DNA from: Ooceraea biroi
Lineage: Eukaryota; Arthropoda; Insecta; Hymenoptera; Formicidae
DNA length: 64,000 nt
Reading direction: 5' to 3'
Assembly (NCBI RefSeq): GCF_003672135.1
Contig: NC_039510.1
Span: 10,788,001 to 10,852,000 of the forward strand
This document shows, piece after piece, positions 33,101-48,100 of this stretch; the first letter of the stretch is position 1; every line of letters starts with the position of its first letter. The notes below the pieces were generated by a model. It saw nothing but the letters and a program-made list of their open reading frames with translations. It did not search any database and was not told the origin of the DNA. Position numbers and translations under genes: made by a program.

Positions 33101-36100
33101 TCATTAATGATAAGATAAAGTAATGTTATACGCGGTAACTGCTAACTGATAATTAATTTTTATAACTGTTATATAACTTTCATTTCTTAAATTTTATTTT
33201 GTTCTTTACATAGACCATTGTTAAAAAATTTTATGTAAATTTTGCAATTGTTAGAATTTTAATAATTCTAGCAATTGCAAAAAACAAGTTTTTTTATTTT
33301 TTAGATTTCACGATTATCATTTTTGAAAAATTATGTTATTCGAGATGACAGACAGTTCAGATCAGGACTCATGTTTAATATGTAGAAATAATCTTTTTAT
33401 TTTGTGAAATCTTGTTTTTCTGTCTTTCTGTAGAGGCTTTGACTTTTGATCCTGTCTCGCAGGTGCCTGATCCCTAGAGAATACTTTCTGCCCGTCTTGG
33501 AGGCCATTTTTCTTGGCCCGACTCGATTCGACTTCACCGGAAACGCTCGTCTAGAGCAAAAACAGTAGCAATCGGGGACTCCTGCCAGATCCGGTAAATT
33601 GAAACTGGATGCGACGGAAAGGATGTCGGAATACGATCGTGTGGAAGGAATGGAATCTACTTTCCAGAAAAAGACTGGCGAAAAAATGTGGCTAGAACGA
33701 GACATAGGAGATGAAAGTAATCAAGAATTTTTTCCGAAAAAACAAACATTTTCTCTGATAAGAAAATCTGAAACTCGTGGAGTTTGATTAATTATTAATT
33801 ACGTATCCATACATATCATATGTGCTGTGAAAAGAGCAAAATTGAACTAGCAAATATAATTTCACATGAAGAAATATTTTGGAAACTTTATTATTTGATG
33901 CCAAAGAGATTAATTTTTCTTCATCTACTTTATTCAAGTGCTTTCTCTTATCTGTGAATTTATCTTTACTTCCGGTTGTTGCTTGAAGATTTGCAACTTA
34001 CGGAAACTCAATTTAAAGCTATTTTTTTCCACACTTGTTTTGCTAGGCAAAAGAATCTCATCATCGGGGGCGAGCAGGATTAAGTAAGTTATTCTTCGGG
34101 TATAAAACGTAAGGATGACGCACGATGGAAAGCGGAACGGTGAACAAACGTAATTAGCTTTTTGAAAAGCGGAAGGTCTTCTCCACGAGCGAAGACGAAG
34201 ATGTCTTTTGCAGATTATCTGCCTAGTAAATTAATCCTCGCCGCTGCAATATCCTGCACTGACGTCATGCCTTGCATCCGAGTCGCGTATTTGATGGAAA
34301 AAAATTAAGTTGTAAAATGGTAAAAGGTTGTTTTTCGGTAAAATTAATTAAATTTGACAGTATCAATTTATCTATACGTAAAAATCAGACATAGGAAAGA
34401 GAAAAAATAGAATATGAACAAATACACACAAGTAGCATATTTGGACGACAGTAAATATCTCCCGCTAAATGTATTTTTCGAATTGGATAGAAATATCGTG
34501 AAAACATATAGCTACTACAAATTTTGTCGCTCTTTCTCTTTTTTCCATGATTGTGCGGGATATAACATTGTTCAAATATATTCTCTTTATTATTTTTTTC
34601 CCTTTTTTAGGAGTTTCTACTGAAAATAAAGCAATAGAATATCTATTAGCTTTCCAAACAAGATGTTAATAATATGAAAATAAAAAGTAAAGCAAATATA
34701 ACTGATGATTCGAAGCAATATCCTGCTTATATCTGTTTTAAATATTTCTGCATGGATGGATAGCCAATATCGCAAATATACATAAATTACTAACACAATT
34801 TAAGAGTATAGTACTTAATATTAGGAAGATAACATCGTAATGAGAATAATTAAAACAGAAACGACCAATTCTATTAGAGACGTAATTTTTCTGGATATAA
34901 AATTGTTGTCTGGATATAATATTATCAGTTGGTATGAAAACACTGGTTAATTGCTAGCGATCTAACTACCGCGAAGGGTATCACGCATCACTCTCGCGAT
35001 AGTATTCTGGATGAAACTCAAGTCGCAAGTTATCACAAAAGTAGAGGATGTTAAATTTTCATTAACGAAAATTACTGAGCGAATTTTCCGCGCCCCTGAC
35101 ATGTTCGTTGATAGTTCCAGCAATTATTTCGCCTGCTTTCTATATAAATCAGCTGGTCCGGTCAAATGAACTTTGCATAGCACGAGACGCACATATCAAA
35201 CGTTAGCGAAGAGAGAGATAGAAAGGGGGAGGGAAGAAAAAGAGATTGTATGCGCGCCGAACGGTTGGTTAAACTCGTAATTGAAAACGAGGAAAAAGCT
35301 TTCCATAGTCCGATATTTCTCGCGACTCGATTCCCGGCTCAGTTATATTACTGGAAAGAGAATGAGTATATTTCTTGTTACGAAATACGCGCAGCATTCC
35401 GCACATTTTTTGTTTTATGTTCCAGAATAAAGAGAAATTATTCAACATTGAACACAGATCTTGGTTTCCAATGATTTTGATAACTCAGAAATTTTTACTT
35501 CAAATTTAGCAACAGACTCGTAATACATTACTGAATGTTAATACTAAAATATAACAATATACAATACTTGAACGTTATTATAGTGTTGTTTATGTCTTCG
35601 TCGAGAAGATCTTCGAGGGAATGTTGTTTTCAAAACGCTGCATGCTTCTTGTGCATTCAGAGAATCGCGTGGTTATTCGTGTGGTTCCGGACTGTTTTTC
35701 TTTGTCGAAATGAAAAGCTTCAGATGAGTTTCGGAGCGATACGAAGAAAGAAAACGAGAACGCAGTGCACGACACGATAACAATCTGTGGAGCATCTTCT
35801 CTCGACGCCTTCGAACCGGGAACTCTGCGAACGATACGTGCTTCGATTATTTTTTTCATCAACGTCAAGGGATGTAAAATTCGCGGCGTTTCCGCTCTTC
35901 CATTTTCGCGCATGTCCGTCACGGACGCGTTTGTTCCTTCCATCGGCGTATTTCGTTTCACATCGAAACGGAGTAATATTGGAGTCGTTTCTCTCCTATT
36001 TTGGCGAGTTATAAAATTACGCAAGCAGGATTTGAATTTAATGATATAACATCGGTGGTGCGACGAGGGGTGCACGGAATTGCTAGGACAATGACGTGGA

Positions 36101-39100
36101 TGGCAATGCGGACGCAAGGAATATAGCGCGCTGGTTCGCCATTGTTTCCTTCCAATCCGAATTTCTCGTCGTTTGTTTGCGAACTGTTAACGGGAGATCT
36201 GGAGACAATGTCCTGCGCTTTAATAAGCTTCTCATTAGCTAAGCGGCGACGGTGAACCGCGATAATTAATTGAGATATCACATATAATAAGCGATTATGC
36301 GATTATCATATTATTTTTAATATTGAAATATAACGGCAGAAAATTTTAATCGCTTATATTCGCCGTTATTAATATAAATCGTTTTTTAATCATGATAAAT
36401 CATCTTCTAATTCGAATATCTCGCATAGATAGTATCTTGGAAATTAATTGCTACCATTATTCAAAATTATTATATTATTTTCTTCTTTCCTTGCCAAATT
36501 TATTTTACCTTAAATTTGCTATTATAATACTGCAATCAAAGAATTATCTATGCATGGGGCTAATAAATACTAAATGATTTCAATCCAACGATTTCAATCT
36601 TGGATAATTCTTTCTCTTTGGGAACGACCTTCTGCAGATATTTTAGATTCAAGATAAAACTTACTGGACGCTTGGACAAGTGGATGCTTGGCTCTGCCAT
36701 TAATCGGATAAATATTAAATATACGTGGGAGCTTTCGAAAGCTGTCCGGGCGAACGTTCTGTCAGAAGCGACAACTGGATTAAAGGCATTCCTGGACGGA
36801 GTGCACCCGTGTGGAAATCGAGAATACGTAATGACGCGAGTCCTCCCATGGGCGTGGAACGCTGGTCGGGCAATTAGCTAATTCCCAACGAGACGAAAGG
36901 AACGGCAATGGCGTGGGACAACGTTGCCGAGCAACGCCGTTTGACTTGAAACTTTTTAATTAACCCAGATCGCGGGCCGCATTTCGGGTCTTTCCTGCGG
37001 CGCCACGGCTAACCGCGAGAAGAAAAATTCAATCAAGCCAATTTGACCGCGCACCCTTCGCTTTCTTTTCGCCGACAGCGATGTCCTAACAGTCCCCTCA
37101 TCTTGTTCGTGACGCGTCAAAAAAATATCTACAACTAGAAATTATTAATATGAATCTTTTTTGTATGTGAAAAAAGAGATTAATATGAATTATTATACGG
37201 GATAATTTACATTATATAAAATGTTACAAATGGATTCTTCATTGAAATTTCGGACGAAAGATTTCATTTCCTCTGCATAAATGTTATATCAGGCAAAATT
37301 GAAATAAAATTGAAATAAATATTTAATATTGAAAACAAGTTACCATGTGACAACCATAAAATGACAAATTCATTACCTCGCAGGTAACAGAAATCAGTCC
37401 AGTACATGTAACACGCGCACTGTTTTATTATTATTATTATTTTAATATTATTATTATTTTATTAGCAATATTTTATTTTAGAAGAAATCTAAAAAAGAAC
37501 ATGATGCAAGGAATATTAAAATAAAATTTCTCTCTCCTTGAGATTGAATATACCAGATTTCTACAATGCAAATTTAATTTTATATGTAATGTTAAATCTA
37601 TAAACATATGGTAAATGGTAAATCTTTAAATTTGTAATAATGGTCCTGACTCGAGCTGATTACACGTGGATAAGCGCGATTAGGATGGCTCTCTCAGGGT
37701 GGCTCTTTTCCTCCATGGAGAAACAGCACGGAAATTTGGCTCCCGGCGTTTTGTCACGCTCAATGTTGAGCGTCACAGCATGCCACGCTCGATTTACGAG
37801 ATTACAGGGCGCTTATTGCTCCGACGTGCAATCCCGCGAAGGGGTGTAAACGAGCGGGGAACGCCGGGGCCATGTCGCTCCGCCATTATCTCCCCGACAT
37901 TGCGCTCTAGCGCGAAAAATGCGTCGGCGCTAACCGTCCTGCGGATTTTCACACTTTTCGTATATGCTTCCGCGTGATCAAAAAATTGGAAGATATATGC
38001 GCACATTGTCCCGAACATCTACGTGCGAATATAAAAAAAAACGTATCGATGCCGGTTTCAATTTGCCGAGCGTAATTCGCGCGGAACTCGTCTCTGGCAA
38101 AATTGTAATAAAATCTATCCAGAGAAATATTCTATTAATTCTATATATGTATGTTATATTATAACAATTGCAAACAATACACGTAATATTAAACGTAATG
38201 ATAAACTTTATTCATTTCGCGTGGCACATAACAGATATAAGAATCTCTATACATGTATATTCAGTTTTAATTCGGAATTTAGAATTTAGAATAATCATAA
38301 ATGTTACTTATGCTGTCGATCGAAAATGTTTGTTAATACGCTTACCGTTTTCTTCAAGCGAGATATTGGAGACATGTTGAGGCCAGCGATAATCGCCATC
38401 AGAGAATTAAAGTTACCAATGTTAAAGCACTCTCGGGCGGTCTCGATCCAATATTCGACAACACGTACGCGTTGCTTCTTCTTCGCATGCTGAAAAAGTA
38501 TCGAGAAAATACATAGAGTTATGATATATCTAATACTCGAATCAAATTTGCGATATAGATATCTAATACTCAAATCAAATTTTGGAGAAATGTGAAAAAT
38601 ATATATTTTGATTTTATCGGAAAAAAATTTCGATGTTTTTCAATATAGAAACAAAACAGATATGCAGAAAGTATGCAAGAATATTCATACGTGAATATTG
38701 TTGTTAAAGTGATATTTACCTTGCAGACTTCCGTCGCTACAAAGTAGCTCAGTCTATTAAACCATTGAACGTACGATTCGAGATTCCGGGTTTTCTTCAT
38801 ATCTTTGAAGGACGTTTCTAAATGCGGTGATTCCTGGTGGAATAATTAAATGGTTCTTACATTGTTCTTAAAAAATGTTTAAAATAACATCAAGCAAAGT
38901 AATTGCAATTTTCTTTAGAAATATACTCACTTTGGCGAAAGCCTGCACGAATTCCTCGGGCCCGATATAAGAGAGCCTTTCGAGTTCCACGTGAGTCAAT
39001 TGTTGTGCCAGCACGGTGGCTGATGGACAGAGTTCGGTGATGTCCACCTGAAACAGAAAATAATAGTTCTGAATTGCAGTGATTGGAATTGAAACCCAAA

Positions 39101-42100
39101 GAAAAAAAGCTGTCTTGTTTATAAAAATTAAATTATTGTTTTTAACATATGATCGATTATTATAATTCGCATAATAAACTATGTTCAAATAAATGAAATA
39201 TGTTCAAATCAAGCAGTGTATTATTTTGTAATATTTTATCTAAATGAATGCCGCATGCACAAAGGTTGCAAGAGAAGTGGTTGAACAAAGCATTACACGT
39301 GAAAAGGAAAACTCGTCGAAGATTGGTGCAACAAATGAGCATTTACGACCGCTTGCCGTGTCGCTTTCGGCTTCTTCGACTTTTCGATCTCCGTTTCTGG
39401 AGGGACTTCGGTCTTTCAGGGCTTCGATTTCTTTGCTCGTCCTCGCTCGCTTTATTCCATTTGATTCTCCGACGACATTCGCCTCAATGCCGCATCTCAA
39501 AGGACGATATGCAGCAGAGAAAGGAAGGAAAAAAAAGGAAAAACGAAAGAAAAGAGAGAATAGAATTTGTGTACACCTCCTTCGCACACACAAGTTTTCA
39601 CCCTTTACGAGTGTGCGCGTGTATACATGCACGCTTTGACAGCTTTTGGGCTTTACAAGGAGCGGTAGAGGATGATAAATATATGTGTTTCCCGAGTGCG
39701 GTGCAAAGGAAAGGAAAGACGTCATCGAAAGGCGATGAATAAAATCACTGGGCCGCGTGATCCGTTTAGGAGGAAATGGCACTCCGAGACGGACTTCCCT
39801 CTATCGAATTATGTCGCAGATCGTATTATCGAAGTGCCGGTCCACAGAAGTGGACAGAGACTAACTAACAGGAAAAGAAGAAATTGCATTGACGAGAGTG
39901 CCGGTAAAAGAGCAAATTCAAGGATTCTCGCGCGGGGAAGGAAGGGAGTTTCGGTTCGAAATGTAAAAGATAGCGCGCAACTACCTCCGATAGTTCGAAA
40001 CAGAGAAGAATGGAAATACATTTTCAGGTGGAGAAAAGACACTCGCAAAAAGAGGACACACGATGCTTTGTGATAGGTAAAGCGAACATTCCTCTCTGGT
40101 TAACGTTATTCTTTGTAATTGGCGCGGGCGTAAAGAAACAAATTCCCTGCACGCCACCGGCGAAACAAAGAGTAGAGACGCGAGTACAGAGAATAAACGC
40201 GCATAGAATTACGGTGGAAACTGAGTTCCATCGTCGGTTCAGCGGAGACAAAAGTAGAAGTTTCCGTCGAAAAAGTTGCGGTTCGAAACTTTTTTCCCAA
40301 AGACTGTAGTTATGGCTTCTTCCTTCTTCTAAAGCCAAGCATAAGGAGGCAACGAGCTTATTTTGATATTACGTTAAAATTCCTTGATTGCGGATCAGCT
40401 CGTCGTTGGAGAACGCAGCGAGATACTACTATTCGGTCATTCGTCGTTGATTGTGCTGCAATTTTTAAAATCGCTGCTATCGGTTATCGAACAGCGATCT
40501 TGTTTCGCTTTTATGACTAATTACGATAATGTAATCAGTACAGGCCACGACAAGCAGAATTAGTTCGCAGCGGTTTACTGGGACAAAGTCGTTGAAAAGA
40601 CCTAATCGGTTGGCGGTCTCGGACCGGAGGCGAAGTTCGGAGTTGTCCGGAGATTTGCCAGAGAGCGATAATGCCCGGAGCAATACCCAAAGAAGCGTTG
40701 CTGCGAGATATGCAAGTGTACATAGTTTTGCTACTGTGCACGCAAGATCGTGCCGTGAGATTCCTGTGATTTCTTGCACCGTATGATTAGTGGTAAATTT
40801 CCCGCAGTCACGTAGTGGAATTATTTCAGTGAAAACAAAAAGAATGCACCAAATTTGGAATAAATCTTCGATTAAAAACGCAAGATAACTTCTGTGCCAT
40901 ATCAATCCTTTTGAATTAATTCAGAGAGACATATAATAAAAAATGTGCTTCTGATTTTATTTCAATTGTGAATTATTAATTATTAATTATTAATGTCGAT
41001 CATTTCCTGCAACAACAAAGAGCTTGGAAGTCATTGATACTGATAATTAAATATTATAATTAATTGATTAATATTAAACGAAATTTTCTTTTGTTACGCA
41101 TAATGATAATAATGAGCTCCTGCATCTGACGTAATTGGCTTAAACAGTGAGGTTTGCATATATGATTTAATTAATGAACAATTTGCTAGTATAGATCGTG
41201 CTAATGGAGGATGTTATACAGTGTAGAGAAAGAAGGAACAATTATAAAGCCATTTCTTCGCTTCGGAAATTGCTAATCCTCATCGAGAAGCGAATGCAGC
41301 GAAGTCAATTTCGAGATAAAGCAAAGCGAGTATCTAGCTCGTAGTAAAAAGTGGCGGCACATCCTCTCATAAAGTCTCGTTTGAGGAGAACTGAACTCGT
41401 TCTCGAATCGACGGATAAAATAAATTGAAAGTTAAAACGAAATTTCTAACGACGAAAGACGAAGAGAGCGCGGTCGTGCTCCCGAGGTGTTTCTGCCAGC
41501 TCTCGATATAGGATGCACTTAGAAATTACCCGATAGGAAGAAAACAAATATCGAAAACTCATTATTGGTCTCGTAAGTCTACTTCTCGTCTCGGGCGAAA
41601 AGACGTGATCTTTTTTCTGAAGGTGAAAGGTGCGACACGTAACGAACGACGTTCGATGAAAGTACGACAAACTCATAATTCAACTCCTCGTTCCGGATTG
41701 TTTGTATCGTTGCTACGTCGATCTATAAGTCGCTGATATAGTTCGAGATTCGCGAGTAAATACAAGTAAAAATACAAGAGCAAAGCCCTTAAATTAAGCG
41801 TGGCACGACTTCTCGCGTTTCCTAATTAAACAACGTGCAACACCGAAGGACCGCCTCTTACGAACAACGATGAACGTCGCATCATAGTTTATGAAACGAA
41901 TAAAAATCCTCCAAGGGGTAGACCCCCGACTGAAAGTTTCAGTAAAAAAATGAAGCAGCAGGGAGCGGATTGGGAGAGAAAAAAATACGGTATTAAGGCC
42001 GAATTATTGGTCTCGAGAGTTATAACTTGTTTCTACGTGGAGTTGCCGGCGCCGTGGCACGTACAGAACGAGTTGAAAAAGCGCGGCGAAGCGAACTTGT

Positions 42101-45100
42101 GGTTTAATAAGCCGGAGCTTTGCGAGAGCTTGACCTGATCCTGCCGTCCTGCCTTTTCTTCTTAATGCTTCCTTCTTTTTATCTACCTATCTATCTACGC
42201 ACGCACCCTCTCGTCTATCCTGTAACCGGGACAAGTAATCTCCACGCAAATTAAGATACATTAAAGGAGTCATCGAAGCAATTGCGACGAAATGGCCTCT
42301 GCGGCTCTTTCTCATGTACGAGACTCTTCCGATGAGTTGGAACAATAAAAGAATTCCAACGCGAATATCACCATCCGAAGAAATTTATTAAAGCAAATTG
42401 CAATTGCATGTTTGATTATTAGGTGAATAACTAAGTAATCCTGGTCTAGCTGGCGATGAATCAAACTAAACATATTTATGAAAACACAACATAGTTTCTC
42501 GTGCATTAAGTTTATAGAAAACAGATAACGTTTTAAAAAACAAAAAACAAAATTCTCTAAAACGTGCTACATTAAGTTGTATTTAGACACTATTTAAACG
42601 TGACTTAGTTAATGATCTAATTTACACATTATATACACATATAGATATACAGGGTGTTTCCTAAGTAAGTAGACAAACTGAAGGAGGATATTCCTTGGCT
42701 TATTTTAAGAAGAAAAGGTCATATAAACATATGTCCTAAACTGCTTTGTTTTCCAAAAAAAGTACATCACTGTTTTCGTTCACTTTTCGGATAGCGTGCT
42801 TTTGCAGTACGAGTCAACAAATTTCAACAGATCTCAGAAATCGCATAATAGATGGATGTGAAAGAATACGTAACACTCCAGGTATTTTTGAGCGTGTACG
42901 TTAATCAATGGAAAGGAGAGTTGAGGCGTGTATCATGGCTGCAGGTGGACATTTTCAGCAGTTACTGTGATGTTATTATTTTTCTCTTTAGTTACTATTT
43001 TCTTTTTCGTTATAATTTTTCTTTTTGGGTACTATTGTTTTTCATTTGTTTCATTTGCAATAACACAAACTGTTCTATAATAAACGAAAAGTGAACGAAA
43101 ACAGTAATGTACTTTTTTTTGGAAAACAAAGCAGTTTAGGACATATGTTTATATGACCTTTTCTTCTTAAAATAAGCCAAGGAATATCCTCCTTAAGTTT
43201 GTCTACTTACTTAGGAAACACCCTGTATAGATATATACATACATATACTTTATTATTATATATTTTGATAAGTGGATAGTTCAAAGGAACATGCTTTTGT
43301 CAAAGCCAAAGGTTGTTCATGCCAAATATTTGAAAAATACGGTAAAAGATAGTACCATAAAGGGGAATATATCGCCAAAATTTTATTATCGTATATTTAT
43401 TACATATTCTTCTTCTGCATATTATATATCGATGCACCAATGTATAATAATGAAGCGTTTACAAAAGCTTGCGTTTTCATACGTGGAAAATTGCGGGATT
43501 GCCTTATTTTCCTGTGGAAATTTAGCGGCATTTGCCACACCGTCGGCAAATATCGCGTTCGCTTTAATATTCTTCGGAGCGAACTCTAGCCAGAAATTCT
43601 ATCTCGCGGGTCTAATGGAAATTTTCGTTTTAAACATACGGATCCAACTTTACTCCCCGTCCCCGCACGTAAGTAACAGTTATTTCGTATTCATGGCAGA
43701 ATTATTGCGTGCGTAAGTTCAGCATAGATTCTCCCAACTCGTCGTTTACATTGTGCTACGTTAGTGTCTAGGCAGGATAATTCGATTTTTGGGCAAGTTC
43801 CAAATCTTTCAATATAAATAACATTCATAAATGATTATGAAATTGTGACACAATAAATGTAAGGAGACTTAGAACCGTGAAAAATTTTATATTGCTTAAA
43901 AGCGTTCTTCTATAGTATTATTTATTAAATACAAAAGCAATCTCTCCGAGAAATAATTTGTTGATAACAAATTTGTAAGATAAAATTTGACAGCTGATAA
44001 AATTTGATTTTATGTGTTCATCTTATTTTACGATAATAAAATTCTAACAAAATTGATAAAATAAAAGCAGGAACGTGTCTCATAAAACACCAACGGAAGA
44101 TTGGTGGTGTTGCGGTGTATACACCTTGGAAAATGGCTCGGTGGATTGTTATATTGTGCAAACATTGTGATCATCCCAACACATAATCATCACGCTCTAT
44201 CGTAATTTCTCGCACGTTTACGCGAAATGACCCATGCAGCGTCCGTAAAGGGATGCGCGGCTACACAATTTCGTACTGATTAGCCGCGCGCACGACACAC
44301 CCCGGTCGCTATATTTAACTAATTAATGCACCTGCAAATTACCTATTAGCGGGTGTTACAAGCGGCGGTAGATAGGTGCGCGATAATCAAATTAACGAAA
44401 TGGTTAACGTCTCCCGGCATGGGAACCCCGTTAGACTAACCGTGCAAAGTGCACGCGCGCATGAACGTTCAAGTTTCGATCGATGTATATGATGTTTTTG
44501 CGCATATAAACATGTGTGACACACATGGACATGAAGAATGGGAATACCGATATTCGCGAAATGTAATATTAATTGTGCGTGGAATGAACGAAAGTGAAGG
44601 AGAGAGATAGAGAGAGAAACAGAGAGAGAAGGGAAAGGAGAATGCACAAAGGGTGGAGTGTTATCCAAAGGGAGAATATTATCGCTTCATTATGCTAAAA
44701 GTCCTCGAAGGGTCGATGCGATTACGGTAAACCGAGTAAGCGTGCTTCGCAACACGGCAAGTCGGATTACGAGAGTATAAATCCATATTGAAATTCGGAA
44801 CTATGAAACGTTCGGGTCAATGTGCGATCAACCAAGCACTACAATCCTTTTTCCCAATAAGCCGCGATATTAGATTGCGATTATAAAATCGGTTAACGCA
44901 ATTTGCAAAAATAATCTCACTTGCAAATATTTTTGCAGATATAGATGTAATTAGCATCGAGATTTAATTACGAGCTCGTGATGTCGTTTATAATGCATAT
45001 TGATATATACGCCCGCGAGTTTGATTCATACAAATAAACAGTTGCCACTCGAATCGAATAGGAAATATCAATTACTACGTATTATTGTAGTTAATAATAA

Positions 45101-48100
45101 AAAACATGTGGCTTTATTTACGCGAGTGCGTTATTCAGGTCGGTGATATTATTTCGTTCAACGAATTGTTGTAATCTCTATATTTTCTTTATATCAGAAA
45201 TTAGAATTGTTAATTTCTAGATTTAATGATACTTTTCCTTTCGCATTCATTCATATTCATAACTTAACTCTCATAATAATTATCATACATATCATAATAC
45301 ATCCAGTCTACAATTCATCCATCAAACCGTCTAAATAAAATTTGCATGAAGAAACTGTACCGTAACAAGGTAAGCAGCTAAGCATATCATTCCAGTTCCT
45401 GTCTTTCCTTTTTTCGGGCGGAAACAGGGGTATCGTCGTACGCAAACTTCGCACGCGTTAAGGAGATCGGCGGTGTTTGCAGTTCGGAAAACGTCGCGTT
45501 AAGCCACTAACTAAGCCGAGGCGGGACAGCGAAATGCAAGCTGACGGCCGCAAATGGGCGCTTGTAGCGGAACTCACGAACCTGTGTAAGCTGCTCCGTC
45601 GCTGCCTCGGTCGCCAGTCTGGCCAGGCCCTCCTCGTACCTTTCCAGGGCCGTAAGTCGTAGCAGCAAGTTTTGCAGCAACCCTGAAACTTCCTGCCTGG
45701 CCGCGGCGTCGACCGCAGCGACTTTCTGCGTGATGGACCTGACGTGACCCATCACCCTCTCGTCCCGGAAGTCGTACGGGAATGTTTCCGTCCATTCCGC
45801 CAGCAGCTGCACCAACCGCGGCACGAACCGATGTAGTCGTTCCTGAAATATGTAGCCGGGTTTCCCATTTTTCTCATTTTATCTGTTTCCGATGACGAAG
45901 GTGATTTCTGTGTCATCGCGCGAAATTTACCTCGGCATGGGGCGGGTGAAATGGTGGGGACGCGAGGCAGAATATTGGTCTCACATCGTAACTACATTAT
46001 TAATCCAAATCTTGGTATAGAAGAAGCAGATCGAACTAAGCCAGAATATTTATACAACGCAGGAATGCGCTGATTTATACTTTATACGATAAAAAATGGC
46101 CGTAGCGACTAGCTTCTAAACTTTCATAATATATCGCATTTATATAAACAAGGAAATATATTGCGAGCTTATACATTGCACAGGAATCCCTCAACACCAA
46201 TAAGAATTTTAATGAAAAGAGAAACGCTAAATAATCATGGGTTCGTTAGAAGAGAGAAAACGATCTAGCTCGCTTGATAAGATGCTAGATAGGAACTGGG
46301 AAAAGAGCCATGGAGTTTTTTTGCGCCATTTTTATTTCGCGGTAGACGAAAGGTTGGTTAGATGGAAGGTTGAGAGAAGAGGATACGAGAGTGCATAACT
46401 CTCTGATGGAACGATAATACACTTCTTCGTGGATGCATGGTGTCGGTAAAGGGCTTCATGCCGGTTCGCACAGATCAGAAGTACACTGGTACTCACCTTA
46501 CCGCCCTCCCCATTCAGATTCTGCTGATGCTCGCAGAGAGCGCAAACCTCGCCCAAAAGCTCGTGCGGCTTGATGAAGAGTCTAGCGCTCAGCAAAAAGG
46601 CGAAGAGGTACGCCCGATCGGGATAATATTCCTCCGTAGGCACCATATGCTGTACCAACGCTTCGAGCGAGCCTGAGACGAGGTTGCCGTCTCGATACAC
46701 CAAAGCCTGAAACAGTATACGATTCAACCTGAGTGTGGTAATGCGATAACAGACGCTGTGAACTTCCTCGCAATGGATATCGTGTAATGACACAAATCAG
46801 ACGAATAATGTAATTCTCAAGAGATCGTTAAAATATCTTGCATGACCGTTTCTGTCATTCTCTATTAATGACTATTTGAGGAAACGTGACATTTAAAATA
46901 GCTTTGCTGAATTACAATGTTTATCAAAATGATTTTTATTTATTCCGCTGATTCTTTATGGATTTAACAAATATTTCAAAAATTAAAATCTTGATATTTA
47001 TAAAACGTTGACTTCGTATTATTGCAGAGGATTTAATCTTCTCTTCTGACACGTGTATTTTGGATTGTCTCTTGTCGACTGTATGATCATGAATTTCTCT
47101 ATCTACTCATATGTCATGATAATTTAACGTTTCTATTAAAGCTATATGCATTAGTTAATGGTGATGTGTAGGACTTAGTTACATGATGTTTACGTAGATA
47201 TATCACGAGCTGACGAGCTATAGTCTAAAAGCTCTGAAATTTTTCCGTCGCGTCCACATAACGTCTCCAGTATGTGGGACTTTCACGAGTTGATACGTGC
47301 ATGGAATGTAGAACCTGCTTGGTAGATATTGCCGAATACCTCCACGGAACACGCTTTTGAGTTAGCTCGTTTCGAAGTTGGCGAAATGCTAAATCTGCGC
47401 ATCACCAAAGTTGCACTCACAACCGAGGTAAGCTCTAACAAGCAGTACGGAATTCAAATTGGATTCCAACTTAAACTTATCGCGTCTTAATGCAGTAATG
47501 ACGAGGTAATATTTCCGCCATGAACGACCGTCGAGTTCTCGGTGCATCCGATTACCGATTACGATAATCGGCGATATCACTTTAAAATTTACAACTTACC
47601 TAAATCTGCGCTTAACATTCGATATTTGGTATATATGAATAATGTTATAACACTTAATATAATCATTTATTACACGTAATATTTTACTAGTAATCGGCAC
47701 GCTGAACTAACATTTGGAAATATACCTAATTAATATATTTCGTGAACGTAAGCCATAATTAATTATCATAAACCGATAAAAAGAAGCTTTTCTCTTTTGC
47801 ACGTTACATATTATAGTTACATGTACCTATTTTCATGTACTACTATCCACATGATAGTATAGCTCAGTCATGTGCTACTATTGCAGTAATTACATGTAAT
47901 TATTTTTGCACATTACATGTACAGTTTCATTGCGATGGGTTTTGAAAGCAGTCGGATAACTGGTAAACTTGCATGATAGATAGAATCCATAGAGGATTCA
48001 AATGGCTTAAGCTTAACTCCGTTAATGCAGCATCGACGAGATAGTATTTTCACCCTAACTCGCGAGAACGATGCTAAAACTTTCTGCACCAACAGCCGGT

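Larger units (their letters stand above)
39048..45581. other. RASGEF1 intron 3, contains one MITE
   Basis: A 6.5-kb intron. The only recognised element is the MITE at 42650-43225. Overlapping open frames on both strands at 39240-40340 reflect an A/G-biased, stop-poor stretch rather than genes. A GA-rich simple repeat lies near 44598-44640. Confidence 0.55.

Noticed and set aside
33397..33705. 102-codon minus-strand frame
   Set aside because: No recognisable family or start context; it lies within a RASGEF1 intron.
35590..36117. 175-codon minus-strand frame
   Set aside because: It overlaps open frames on the plus strand, has no domain, and is probably chance in CpG-rich sequence.
39240..40340. 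Cluster of overlapping 100-180-codon frames on both strands
   Set aside because: They arise from a stop-poor, purine-biased stretch. None has a motif, and they conflict with one another.
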